Assembly: GCF_018614095.1 (NCBI RefSeq)
Contig: NZ_JAGGOY010000117.1
Location: 1 to 41,099 of the forward strand
From: Streptomyces sp. ISL-87
GTDB taxonomy: Bacteria; Actinomycetota; Actinomycetes; Streptomycetales; Streptomycetaceae
Direction of reading: 5' to 3'
Length of the DNA stretch: 41,099 nt
Made by a program: the position numbers and the translations under genes. Of the stretch, positions 32,381 to 40,794 are shown one piece after another. The notes beneath the pieces are model-generated. The model saw only the letters and a program-made list of their open reading frames with translations. It did no database searches and was not told the DNA's origin. Every line of letters starts with the position of its first letter. The stretch's first letter is position 1.

Positions 32381-33352
32381 ATGCTCGACGACCGTACGAC
32401 CGCAGAGACGATCTGGCCGACCGCGTACCCACAGGGGTACGCGGTCGTCGACGTGGAGACCACCGGGCTCGCTCGCGACGACCGGATAATCTCCGCGGCC
32501 GTCTACCGGCTCGACGCGCGGGGCAATGTGGAGGACCACTGGTACAGCCTGGTCAACCCGCAGCGGGACCCGGGCCCGGTGTGGATCCACGGGCTGACCA
32601 GCGACATGCTCCAGGACGCGCCGCTCTTCGCGGACATCGCCGAGGAGTTCGCCGGACGGCTCGCGGACCGGGTGCTGGTCGCGCACAACGCCATCTTCGA
32701 CTGGCAGATGATCGCCCGGGAGTACGCGCGGGCCGCTGTGACCGCGCCGGTCCGTCAGCGGCTGTGCACCATCGCCCTGTCGAAGGAACTGAACCTCCCG
32801 CTGCCCAACCACAAGCTGGAGTCGCTCGCCGCGCACTTCGGGGTGGTCCAGCAGCGCGCCCACCACGCGCTCGACGACGCCCGGGTGCTGGCGGAGGCCT
32901 TCCGTCCGTCGCTGCACGCGGCCGCGCGGGACGGCGTACGGCTGCCCCTGCTGGAGTGCCGCCCGCTGACGGAGTGGTCGGACTCCCCCGTCACCCCGCG
33001 CGTCGGGTACCAGGCCTCGTACCAAGGCGGCAGCTGGCGGCCCTCGCGCAAGCGGCCACCGTGCCCGCACCCGAATCCGGGGCGGTTCGAGGACGGCAAG
33101 CCGCTGAAGCAGGGCATGCGGATCGCCTTCTCCGGCGACACCTCCGTGGACCGGGAGCTGCTGGAGGACCGCGCGGTCGAGGCGGGCCTGCACATCGCGA
33201 CGAGTGTGTCGCGGCTCACCAGCCTGCTGGTGACGAACGACCCCGACTCGGCGACCTCCAAGACGGTGAAGGCGAAGTCGTTCGGGACGCCGGTCGTCGA
33301 CGAGGCGGCCTTCACCCACCTGTTGCGGGACGTGGCTGCGGCAGACGGGTGA
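32381..33352 (+). CDS. DEDDh 3'-5' exonuclease with C-terminal BRCT-like domain
   Basis: A 323-aa DnaQ-like nuclease. Catalytic acids are visible: D and E in YAVVDVETTGLA, D in AHNAIFDWQ, and the H...D pair in AHHALDDARVLAEAF. A linker with PHPNPGRFEDGKPLKQGM leads to a C-terminal BRCT-like fold (MRIAFSGDTSVDRELLEDRAVEAGLHIATSVSRLTSLLVTND...GTPVVDEAAFTHLL). This architecture suggests a DNA repair or proofreading exonuclease recruited to phosphoprotein or DNA-end partners. ATG 32381 lies 8 nt after TATCCT, so it may be leaderless. It is the last intact chromosomal gene before the mobile element. Confidence 0.85.
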   Translation: MLDDRTTAETIWPTAYPQGYAVVDVETTGLARDDRIISAAVYRLDARGNVEDHWYSLVNPQRDPGPVWIHGLTSDMLQDAPLFADIAEEFAGRLADRVLVAHNAIFDWQMIAREYARAAVTAPVRQRLCTIALSKELNLPLPNHKLESLAAHFGVVQQRAHHALDDARVLAEAFRPSLHAAARDGVRLPLLECRPLTEWSDSPVTPRVGYQASYQGGSWRPSRKRPPCPHPNPGRFEDGKPLKQGMRIAFSGDTSVDRELLEDRAVEAGLHIATSVSRLTSLLVTNDPDSATSKTVKAKSFGTPVVDEAAFTHLLRDVAAADG

Positions 33353-33356
33353 GCGT

Positions 33357-33371
33357 CGGGCGACTCGCCCG
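33357..33371 (+). terminator. Short hairpin after the exonuclease gene
   Basis: CGGGCG and CGCCCG pair around ACT, 4 nt past the exonuclease stop. It is short and is followed only by GCGCCCGCTTTC, so termination is uncertain. Confidence 0.35.
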
Positions 33372-33415
33372 GCGCCCGCTTTCCCGGCCCGCCGTCCGGT
33401 CCCACCCTGTGGCGC

Positions 33416-33457
33416 ATGGCACGTTGTGAGGTCTGCGGAAACGATTACGTTCTTTAA
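33416..33457 (+). pseudogene. 5' stub of a Cys-rich 'prokaryotic metallothionein' family gene, interrupted
   Basis: An ATG at 33416 reads MARCEVCGNDY and then diverges to VL and a stop. The first 11 residues match my memory of a highly conserved short streptomycete protein (MARCEVCGN-Y, followed by more CxxC pairs and a zinc-knuckle core) annotated as prokaryotic metallothionein. The remaining 50 or so codons are absent from the window. The break after GATTAC (33443-33448) coincides with the start of the recombinase operon, so I take this as the left junction of the inserted element. Confidence 0.65.
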
Positions 33458-33494
33458 CCAGTGACTGTTGTTGCTCGGGGTCGTTGAACCTGAT

Positions 33495-34958
33495 GTGACA
33501 AACGCCACGAGTGACGCCCTGCGGTGGCAGGTGCACCGGTACGACCTGGCCAGGTCCGTCGGCGAGCTCGCCGAGTTCGTTTCCGGCTTCGCCCCGGATC
33601 TGGCCGCGTGGACAAAGGCCCGGGGCGGCAGGGAAGGCCAACGCTTCCTTCTGGGGCCAGACGGCCGACCGGACCTCCGCATCAACGTGTGTCTCGGCTC
33701 GGCGAAGTGGCGCAACCTCGCGGAGCGGTCGAGCCGGGACTACACGTACTCACTCACGGTCTGGCTGAACTTCCTGCTCACCCGCGATGTCGACTGGTGG
33801 GAGGCCGGCGAGGACGACGCGGAGGAGTTCCTGTTCTGGCGCGTCACCGATCCTGAGAACGCGGGCCGGGTGCAGACGAACTCGTTCTCCCGCGACCTGG
33901 CCGCCCTGAAGAAGTTCTACCGGTGGATGCGCACCCGCTACGGCGTTGCGAACCCCTTCGACGGCTTCGACGCTCCCCGGGCTGCCCGCCGCCAGGACGT
34001 CAAGTGGCTCGACCCCGGCGGCTACGCACGCTGGCGTGACCTGGGTATCCGCGGGATGGGCCTGTCCGGCAGGCCTGACCAGTGGTGGCGTGGGCGCAAT
34101 GATCAGCGGGATGTGGCGTTCTGCGATGGCCTCTACGGCACCGGTCTGCGCGTCTCGGAGTGGGCGAGCGTGGTGCTTCCCGAGCTGCCACCGTACGCGC
34201 ATCGCCGCGGCTACTACACGTGTGAGCTCGCGGACGCCTGCGCCAAGGGCGGGTACGGACATCCGTACTGGGCACCACGCTCGGCGATGAAGAGCGTGCT
34301 GTCGTACGTCGAGGGCGGCCGGGCGGCGGCGGTGCGGCGGGCCCAGGCCACCGGCCGGTATGAGCGGATAGCCGGGCTACGGGTGTTGCTGGCCACGCAA
34401 GGCACGGGGTCGGTGACGCTGGAGGGTCCCCACGGCGGCACCGAGAAGAGATCTTGGAACGGCATCGGTCCGCGCACCCGGCTACGGCTGTTCCGTCGCA
34501 CCGAACTGGGGCTGGAGCCGCTGGCGCTCTGGCTGAACGAGGACGGTCTGCCGCGTGACGGGCGGGGCTGGGAGCACACCTTCGAGACCGCGAACGAGCG
34601 GATCTCGGCGCTCGGCCTGGAGAACTTCACCTGCACCGCGCACATGCTCCGTCATTCGCATGCTTTGAGGTGGTACGCGATCGGCAAGCTGGTGTATGCC
34701 ACGCGGCTCGGACACCTCGCGGAGGACGAGCGGCGGGACTTCCGCGAGCAGTTCGGTGACACCTGGCACCTGGTGCAGACGATGCTCGGACATCGGAGCG
34801 TGGAGACGACGAAGAACGTCTATCTGGAGCCCTTCCGGGCTCTGGATGTCGAGATGCTGCTGGCGCACGCGGACGGGTTCCCTGTCGAGGCGTTCATGGC
34901 GGAGGTCTTCACCGGGCACCCCCGGGTCCGTACCGATCCGCTCGCGGCCGGCCGGTGA
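33495..34958 (+). CDS. Tyrosine recombinase 1 of the trio (TnpA-like)
   Basis: A 487-aa site-specific recombinase. The catalytic set is complete: Arg in TGLRVSE (residue 219), His-x-x-Arg in HMLRH (H383, R386), the second His in LGHRS, and nucleophile Tyr in VYLEP (Y443). The N-terminal 190 residues form a SAM-like core-binding domain (TVWLNFLLTRDVDWWEAGEDD...AALKKFYRWM). I chose GTG 33495, which has CGGGG upstream; a TTG at 33468 would add 9 residues but has no ribosome site. It is the first gene of the operon, 46 nt from the broken target gene, and its stop overlaps the next start (GTGA). Confidence 0.85.
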   Translation: MTNATSDALRWQVHRYDLARSVGELAEFVSGFAPDLAAWTKARGGREGQRFLLGPDGRPDLRINVCLGSAKWRNLAERSSRDYTYSLTVWLNFLLTRDVDWWEAGEDDAEEFLFWRVTDPENAGRVQTNSFSRDLAALKKFYRWMRTRYGVANPFDGFDAPRAARRQDVKWLDPGGYARWRDLGIRGMGLSGRPDQWWRGRNDQRDVAFCDGLYGTGLRVSEWASVVLPELPPYAHRRGYYTCELADACAKGGYGHPYWAPRSAMKSVLSYVEGGRAAAVRRAQATGRYERIAGLRVLLATQGTGSVTLEGPHGGTEKRSWNGIGPRTRLRLFRRTELGLEPLALWLNEDGLPRDGRGWEHTFETANERISALGLENFTCTAHMLRHSHALRWYAIGKLVYATRLGHLAEDERRDFREQFGDTWHLVQTMLGHRSVETTKNVYLEPFRALDVEMLLAHADGFPVEAFMAEVFTGHPRVRTDPLAAGR

Positions 34959-36856
34959 GCGGGCGAGGCCGGCGGGCAGCAATGCCTCAAGGCGGGCCGA
35001 AGACGAAGCGCGGGCTGTTGGACAGCGACGACGGCCGTCTGCTCGTGCGGTGCTACAGCCAGGACGGCGAGGAACACCGGGATTTCCATTTCTCGCCGCT
35101 GTCCATGGCGCCGGGTCTGAAGGACGCCTTGCTCGCCGCGTTCGTGAAGCGGACCGCGCCGGGGGCGGGGCTGACCTCGCTGGGGTCGATGGAGAAGTCG
35201 CACCGGGCCCTGGTCCTGTTCGACCGCTACCTGGCCTCGCTGAGCTGGCCGCCCCGGGAGGCATCACACCTGACACCCGAGCACTTCGAAGGGTTCTACG
35301 ACAGCCGCAGCCACATCGGCTCCGCGTCCACCGAGCTGTCGGAGCTCAAATGCACGCTGGTGCGAGTCGAGGGCATCAGCGACGCTTTGGCCGGACGACT
35401 GGCCGGGCCACTGCCCAGGCGCCCCCAGGGCGAGGCGAAGCAGAGCTACAGCCGGTCGGAACTGAAGCGCATCGCGGATGCCGCGCGTACCGACCTTCGA
35501 GCTGCGGCCCGGCGGATCCGCGACAACCGCGAGCTACTTCGCCGGTCCCGGGAGGGCGAGCTCGACCCGGGCGACGACCGCCTGCTCGCAGAGCGGCTGG
35601 AGCTGCTGGACTGGGTGGATCGGTTCGCTGACGTACCCCGCATGACCAGGACGGGTGGCAAGACCGCGGGAATGGTCGAGACCCCGCGCTGGGTGAAGAA
35701 GTTCGGCACCGCCCAGAAGATCGTTTCCTGGCTTCACCTGACCACCGCCGAGGTGGCGGCCGGCGCGGTGCTGCTCGCTGTCATGACCGGGGAGAACCCG
35801 GACGTGATCTACAAGGTGCCTGCCGCCCACCACCGTGCGGACGGCTACACCGGAGCAGCCGGTACAGCGATCGTCGCCTTGCAGAAGCCACGTCGAGGCC
35901 GACGTGCCCATATGGACCTCGCGCTGTCCGAGGTCCCGGATTGGATCAGCGTCCCAGAGACGCCGGACGAGGTCGCAGCCCGGGACGAGCTGCACACGCC
36001 CTTCGGCCTCTACGTCTTGCTGCATGACCTGACCGCACGGTCCCGGGCCATGATCGGTGGCAACCGGCTCCTGATCGGCTACTCCGCAACTGGCGGCGGC
36101 AGCATCGGCCGGGGGCTGCGGCCGTTGTCGGACAACGGCCTGCCTGTCTCCCGGCTCGGTCAGTCGTGGGGCCTGACGGCGGACACAACAGACCAGCGCG
36201 GCGAGCTCGCGCCGCTCCATGTGCGGCTCGACCTGCTGCGACTGACGTACATCGAGCTGCACCAGAAGCCGGTCGCGCACACGGAGAAGACCGCAGCGAC
36301 GACCTACCTGGCCCGCAACCGGGGCAACGTCGCCGAATATCAGAAGGTCGTGGCGTCCACGCTGACCTCGGAGGTCAACAAGGCCCGCGCCCGTGGGGCA
36401 ATGGCCACGATGTCCGCCCAGGACGTGGAGCGGGCCCGCACCGAGCCTGTCGTGGTCGCAGCGGAACAAGGCGTGGAGCCGGCGACCCTGCAACGGATGA
36501 TCGCCGGGGAGCTGGACACCGTACTCGCGGCCTGCAGTGACCATACGGGCGGCCCACATGCACCGCCCGGCGAACCGTGCCGGGCCTCGTTCATGCAATG
36601 CCTCGACTGTGAGTGCGCCAGGGCGCTGCCCCGGCACCTGCCTCTTCAGGTCCTGGTCCATGACCGGCTGGCTGAGCGGCGCGACCAGATGGACGCCTTG
36701 CCATGGGCTCAGCGGTTCGCGGGCCCACACGCCCAGCTCGCCGATCTGCTCGACCAGCACGATGAGGCAGCCGTACACGATGCCCGCCGTGCTGCCACCG
36801 CCGCCGACCACACCCTGATAGAGCGATTCTTGCGACGGGAGCTTGATCTCCGATGA
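34955..36856 (+). CDS. Recombinase-like protein 2 of the trio with altered catalytic residues (TnpB-like)
   Basis: A 633-aa protein whose size and place match TnpB of Tn554-type elements. It keeps the back half of the tyrosine-recombinase site (R429, H442 in VAHTEK, Y451 in TTYLAR). But the first Arg box reads TGENPD (residues 278-283) where TG-x-R is expected, and the HxxR box reads DLLR (426-429), with Asp for His. A C-terminal CLDCECA may bind metal. It may therefore be a regulatory or architectural partner rather than an active strand-exchanger. It starts at GTG 34955 overlapping gene 1, and ends overlapping gene 3 (ATGA). Confidence 0.75.
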   Translation: MSGRGRRAAMPQGGPKTKRGLLDSDDGRLLVRCYSQDGEEHRDFHFSPLSMAPGLKDALLAAFVKRTAPGAGLTSLGSMEKSHRALVLFDRYLASLSWPPREASHLTPEHFEGFYDSRSHIGSASTELSELKCTLVRVEGISDALAGRLAGPLPRRPQGEAKQSYSRSELKRIADAARTDLRAAARRIRDNRELLRRSREGELDPGDDRLLAERLELLDWVDRFADVPRMTRTGGKTAGMVETPRWVKKFGTAQKIVSWLHLTTAEVAAGAVLLAVMTGENPDVIYKVPAAHHRADGYTGAAGTAIVALQKPRRGRRAHMDLALSEVPDWISVPETPDEVAARDELHTPFGLYVLLHDLTARSRAMIGGNRLLIGYSATGGGSIGRGLRPLSDNGLPVSRLGQSWGLTADTTDQRGELAPLHVRLDLLRLTYIELHQKPVAHTEKTAATTYLARNRGNVAEYQKVVASTLTSEVNKARARGAMATMSAQDVERARTEPVVVAAEQGVEPATLQRMIAGELDTVLAACSDHTGGPHAPPGEPCRASFMQCLDCECARALPRHLPLQVLVHDRLAERRDQMDALPWAQRFAGPHAQLADLLDQHDEAAVHDARRAATAADHTLIERFLRRELDLR

Positions 36857-39024
36857 CCGTTCCCGCCCCACGGCCTGACTGGGGAGAGATCCCAGCCGGC
36901 ACCCAGTGGCCCGATCCGGACACACTGGTGCTGCTCAACCGAGATCTGCGCCCTGGCACCGACACGTCTCGGCTCTCCCGGTTCCGCGAGGATCAGTGGG
37001 ACCTCTCCCCGGCGGTCTTCGAGGACCATGCCAGGGCCGTGACCTTGAACTTCGTCCAGATCCCTGCCGGGCTGCGAACAACGGCGAAGTACTACGTATG
37101 GCAGCTGCTGAACCATACTGAGCCCCGGACCGTACGAAGCGCGGGCGGCGCACGGATCGCTGTGCTCACCGTCTCGCACCTCTTCGTCAACTACCTGCGC
37201 TTCGTGCTCCAGTGGTTCGCCGAGCAGGGAGTCACAGCTCTCAGCCAAGTCACGCAGGAGCTGTTGGATAACTATCTCGACGCGCTCATCGACGACGCGG
37301 TCCCCCTCGACCGCTGCTACCGGCGCCTCACTGAGGTGCGGAGGCTATGGGCGTACCGGAACACCCTGCCCGCCGGCATGAGACTCCCAGGCGCCCCACC
37401 CTGGGCGGGCGAGGACACCCACGACCTGCTCGGCCGTACACGCGGTGATCGCGAGAACCGCACCCGGCGCATCGGCGAGGCCACCATGCAGATGCTGCTG
37501 CGCTGGGCCATCCGGTTCGTTGAGGACTTCGCCGATGACATCCTGACCGCCCACGATGAGCAGCTTGAGCTGCACGCGAGGATGCCCGAGCAGCGCCGGG
37601 CAACAGGCACCCAGGCAGTGCCCGATGACCCCCGGCACCGACCAGGGGAACTCAAGCAGAGGATCGCCGCCTACCTTGACGATCTGCGAGAACACGGTGA
37701 GGCCCTCCCCGGTGCACGTGACGAGAACGGCGAGCTGAAGATCAGATGGCGGCATCTGGCCGCCATCCTGGACTGTTCCGGAGCCCTCAGGACATCGCCG
37801 ACCGGACGCATGGTGATCGAGTCCGGGCTGCCGATCGGTGAACACACGTACCTCCGCTCCCCGATCACGGGCGGCCTGGACGCCCAGCCCTGGCGCCACG
37901 ACCGCATCCGATACGAGGAGGCTCCGAGGCTCGCCCGCCTCCTCAGCACCGCCTGCTTCGTCATCGTCTCCTACCTCTCCGGCGCGAGGGTCGGCGAAGT
38001 GCTCAACCTGCGGCGCGGTTGCATCACGCACGACGAAGCCTCCGGCCTGTGGCTGATGTCCGGCCTCTACTTCAAGGGCGCCGAGGACGACAAAGGCAAC
38101 AAGATCCCCGAAGGCCGTCCACGACCTGACCCCTGGGTCGTCATCGAGGTCGTCGCCCACGCGGTTGACATGCTGGAGCGGCTCCACCCGCATCCGCTGC
38201 TGTTCCCCCGTTCGATCGAGCCGCACTACCGGCAGCGCTGGGAGAACCAGAAGCGCCAGGGAGCGGCCCGCAGCCATCACACGATCTCCAACGACCTGGC
38301 AGCGTTCGTCGATTGGGTCAACGCCCACTGCGCTCACGTCGGTCGCACCGACTCCATCCCCGACGACGGCCGCGGAAAGCTGGCCCCCAGCCGCTTCCGC
38401 CGTACCCTCGCCTGGTTCATCCGCCGCAGACCGCGAGGACTCATCGCCGCCTCGATCCAGTACGGGCACGCGCATACACGCATGCTTCAGGGCTACGCCG
38501 GGGCCTACGAATCCGGCTTCCCAGACGAGTACGCCTTCGAGGACTGGCTCTTCCGCCTGGAGGGGTTGGCCGAGGACGAGGAGGCTCTGAACGCCGGCGA
38601 GAACGTCAGCGGTCCCGCTGCCGAGGCCTACCGCTACCGAGTGGCCGCCGCGAACCGGGAGTTCGCCGGACGGGTGCTCACCAGCGACCGCCAGGCCCGC
38701 GACCTCGCCGGTAACCCACTCCTACAGATCCACCACGGCGAAGGCATGACGTGTGTTTTCAACCCCGCCACCGCCGCATGCCAGGTCCGCGGGTCCGCAG
38801 ACGACCCGATGGTCACGCCGGACCTGGACGACTGCCGCCCCAAGTGCCCCAACCTCGCCCGTACCGACCGCGACATCGAGCACGTCAGCCAACGGGCCGA
38901 GGAACTGGCAGAGATCGTCGCCGACCCCCTCGCCCCTCCCCTTCGCCACGCCCGCGAGCGCCACGAACTCGCCCGGCTGGAGCGGATCATCGACACCCAC
39001 CGGCAAGGACCCACCGCCCCATGA
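36853..39024 (+). CDS. Tyrosine recombinase 3 of the trio, large
   Basis: A 723-aa recombinase. The catalytic set is mostly visible: Arg in SGARVGEVL (R379), Ser in place of His in SRFRR (S513, R516), His in QYGHAHT (H539) and Tyr in LQGYAG (Y548). The long N-terminal half (1-300) is a DNA-binding and core-binding region. The C-terminal 170 residues are unusual: cysteines in MTCVFNPATAACQVRG and DDCRPKCPNLAR suggest a zinc-binding tail, followed by a charged helix (DIEHVSQRAEELAEIVADPL). ATG 36853 overlaps gene 2. Its stop overlaps the DUF6262 gene (ATGA). Confidence 0.82.
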   Translation: MTVPAPRPDWGEIPAGTQWPDPDTLVLLNRDLRPGTDTSRLSRFREDQWDLSPAVFEDHARAVTLNFVQIPAGLRTTAKYYVWQLLNHTEPRTVRSAGGARIAVLTVSHLFVNYLRFVLQWFAEQGVTALSQVTQELLDNYLDALIDDAVPLDRCYRRLTEVRRLWAYRNTLPAGMRLPGAPPWAGEDTHDLLGRTRGDRENRTRRIGEATMQMLLRWAIRFVEDFADDILTAHDEQLELHARMPEQRRATGTQAVPDDPRHRPGELKQRIAAYLDDLREHGEALPGARDENGELKIRWRHLAAILDCSGALRTSPTGRMVIESGLPIGEHTYLRSPITGGLDAQPWRHDRIRYEEAPRLARLLSTACFVIVSYLSGARVGEVLNLRRGCITHDEASGLWLMSGLYFKGAEDDKGNKIPEGRPRPDPWVVIEVVAHAVDMLERLHPHPLLFPRSIEPHYRQRWENQKRQGAARSHHTISNDLAAFVDWVNAHCAHVGRTDSIPDDGRGKLAPSRFRRTLAWFIRRRPRGLIAASIQYGHAHTRMLQGYAGAYESGFPDEYAFEDWLFRLEGLAEDEEALNAGENVSGPAAEAYRYRVAAANREFAGRVLTSDRQARDLAGNPLLQIHHGEGMTCVFNPATAACQVRGSADDPMVTPDLDDCRPKCPNLARTDRDIEHVSQRAEELAEIVADPLAPPLRHARERHELARLERIIDTHRQGPTAP

Positions 39025-39452
39025 CGCGCTTCCCGATCGACAACGAGACCGACCCGGTCCGGCGAGCGATCATCGCCGCGATGAACCGCCTCTTCACCGG
39101 CACCCCGCAGCGCTCCAACGGCCGGCTCAACGTCTCCCAACTCGCCGTCGAAGCCAACGTTAAGCGCTGGCACCTGACCCACCAGCACGCCGACCTCAAG
39201 GATCTCTTCCAGAACCACGTGGCGAAGGACGAGGCCAAGCGGGCTACACACACCCGCGCCGCCGATGCCGTCGAGGAACTCCGGAGGAAACACGCCGACC
39301 TGCAGGCCCATTGCCGGTCCCTGGAGGAGCGCCTCCAGATCTACGCGACCGCGCTCAACCTGCTGTCGTTGGAGAACGCCGTCCTGTCCGGCCGGGACGC
39401 GGAAGCGGCAAAGGTACGCGTCATGCCCCGGAGGCGCCCTCATACGCCTTGA
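39021..39452 (+). CDS. DUF6262 / TnpC-like accessory protein
   Basis: A 143-aa protein. The N-terminal 80 residues look like a helix-turn-helix domain (ETDPVRRAIIAAMNRLF, RLNVSQLAVEANVKRWHLTHQHADLKDLFQ). Residues 85-125 form a coiled coil (AADAVEELRRKHADLQAHCRSLEERLQIYATALNLLSLEN), and the end is basic. This matches DUF6262, the family that includes TnpC of Tn554, which affects the frequency and orientation of transposition. It overlaps the third recombinase by 4 nt, so all four are made together. Confidence 0.75.
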   Translation: MTRFPIDNETDPVRRAIIAAMNRLFTGTPQRSNGRLNVSQLAVEANVKRWHLTHQHADLKDLFQNHVAKDEAKRATHTRAADAVEELRRKHADLQAHCRSLEERLQIYATALNLLSLENAVLSGRDAEAAKVRVMPRRRPHTP

Positions 39453-39663
39453 CCAGGCCGAGGGCGATTCCTCGGGGGCCGACGGCGATCACGGCGCGCG
39501 GTAGCCTTAGAGCGACCGGCATTTGACGGAGCCGTGTTCCCAAGAGGCGGCCTGGTCGTAGGACAGGCATGGACCTGCGTGATCGTGGATTCTGTACGTT
39601 CTGTGATCACTCGGGCCCCGCGCCTGCTGTTCCATCGTTGCTCGATCGCCTTCGCACGGTGCT
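39453..39663. other. Non-coding stretch after the transposition module
   Basis: No gene or known site is supported. On the minus strand a frame ending GPCLSYDQAASWEHGSVKCRSL reads plausibly for about 35 residues but has no start, family or ribosome site. TGATC and GATCA bracket 39580-39610 as a long-range repeat. The base composition is less GC-biased than the flanking genes, in keeping with acquired DNA. Confidence 0.4.
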
Positions 39664-39682
39664 GTCAGACGTACTGTCTGAC
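39664..39682. repeat. Inverted repeat GTCAGAC-N5-GTCTGAC at the ROK 3' end
   Basis: Perfect 7-bp arms around GTACT overlap the last codons and stop of the ROK-like frame. It could be a terminator for that gene or a recombination or binding site of the element. Confidence 0.5.
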
Positions 39683-40510
39683 CCATGTCGCGCCGTCTGC
39701 CGCCGCGGCGGCTAGCCGGAGGGCACCGCGGGCGACGACCAGTTCCGGGTCCTTGATGCGGTCGACGGCGCAGGAGTCCCATACTTCGGGGAGCGAGTGA
39801 GTACGGGCGGTGGCCAGAGCGGCGTCCCAATAGCCTGCGTAGCCGAGGGTGCCGCCTGCGGCCCGGAGGGTGTCCGGGTTGAGGATGTTCACCAGCGTGG
39901 CGATTGCCAGCCCGAGCGCCTCACCGGCCGCGTCCACGATCTCGCGGACGGTGGTGTCGCCGGCGGCGAGCGCGGCATGGACCTGGGCGGGGCTAAGGCC
40001 CGTAGCGCGAACGATGGCCGCGCCACCGGCTAGTTCGTCGAGCCGGAGGACACCCTGAGGTGTCGGCACAGGCATGTAGCCGATTTCGCCGGCCCATCCG
40101 CGGCAACCGCGCACCACTCGTCCCTGGTGCAGGTAAGCCGACCCCACGGCGGTTCCGCAGAGCAGAACGGCGACGGTCGGAGACTCCGCGAGCCCTGCCG
40201 CCTCCTCCGCCAGGGCACTGCGGATGTCGTTGACCAAGATGTAGGGGAGGCCGTTGGCGGCGGGGCCCTGCCATCCATTCAGCTTGGGCAGGACATCGCA
40301 GACGGTTACGCGTCCGTCCTCCACGAGCCCGGGGACCGCGACGCCCATGTAGGAAGGAGTCAACTGGTGGTCGGCGATGAAGCCCTGGATGGCAGCCTCG
40401 ATCTCGTCGGGGGTTGTGGCGCCCCCAGTGGCAAGGCGGCGGGTTAAAGGTCCGTCATCGCCAGTGCTTTGAGCGACCATGAGCAGCTTGGTTCCGCCGA
40501 TGTCGATTCC
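39665..40510 (-). pseudogene. ROK-family sugar kinase/regulator homologue lacking its start
   Basis: On the minus strand the frame from about 40510 reads GIDIGGTKLLMVAQS, the phosphate-binding loop that begins ROK proteins (glucokinases and xylose repressors), and continues through VAVPGLVEDGRVTVCDVLP, ILVNDIRSALAEEAAGLAE, LLCGTAVGSAYL and GWAGEIGYMPVPTP to a stop at 39665. There is no start codon before GIDIGG: the frame runs into transposase remnant sequence. A late ATG at 40480 would lose the loop. The usual zinc cysteines (C-x-CG-x2-GC) are replaced by TPQGVLRLDELAGG, as in some non-zinc ROKs. I call it a 5'-truncated gene, probably carried by the element. Confidence 0.7.
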
Positions 40511-40511
40511 G

Positions 40512-40790
40512 AGATCTCCCCGAGGTCGAGGCCGATCATGCGGTCGTACGCCTCCAAAGCGATCCGGTGCAACTCTTGCGCGACACCCATTCCCGCCCAG
40601 AATCTGACACGACGTCGGATCGTGGGGTCCGAGCAGTTCGGCGAGGAGACCCGCTCGTATCCCGAACCGTGCACCAGTGCCTGGATGACGTGCTCGAACA
40701 CGACGCGATCCGGTATCCGTCTCCGGTGACAGCCCAACGGATGACCAGGGTCGGACTCGGCCAGGACGGGCAGCAGGGCGCTGAACTGGA
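40512..40790 (-). mobile_element. Remnant of an IS5-type transposase
   Basis: On the minus strand the frame reads LPVLAESDPGHPLGCHRRRIPDRVVFEHVIQALVHG, then NCSDPTIRRRVRFW, and HRIALEAYDRMIGLDLGEIS, which match the N-terminal third of IS5-type transposases (PLGCHRxRIPDRVVF, S-x-TTxRRR-x-W, AYDRxIGLDL). Where such proteins continue with VDG-x-TKAP, the frame here switches to ROK sequence at about 40511. Both ends are approximate. No terminal inverted repeats or target duplication could be identified. Confidence 0.6.
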
Positions 40791-40794
40791 CCTC

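Larger units (their letters stand above)
33449..39452 (+). mobile_element. Recombinase-trio element, Tn554/RIT-like (left end and transposition module)
   Basis: From the break in the metallothionein-like gene to the end of the DUF6262 gene there is one block of four 4-nt-overlapping genes: three tyrosine-recombinase-like proteins plus a TnpC-like protein. Tn554 has TnpA and TnpB (both tyrosine recombinases) and TnpC; RIT elements have three recombinases. This one combines a trio with a TnpC-like gene. Only the left junction is visible; the right end lies beyond the window or has been lost, so the stated end marks the module, not the element boundary. No terminal inverted repeats were seen, as expected for this mechanism. 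Confidence 0.7.

Noticed and set aside
39453..39663. Right end of the element with the rest of the metallothionein-like gene
   Set aside because: No CxxC-rich continuation (such as CEHC) was found on either strand here or up to 41,099.
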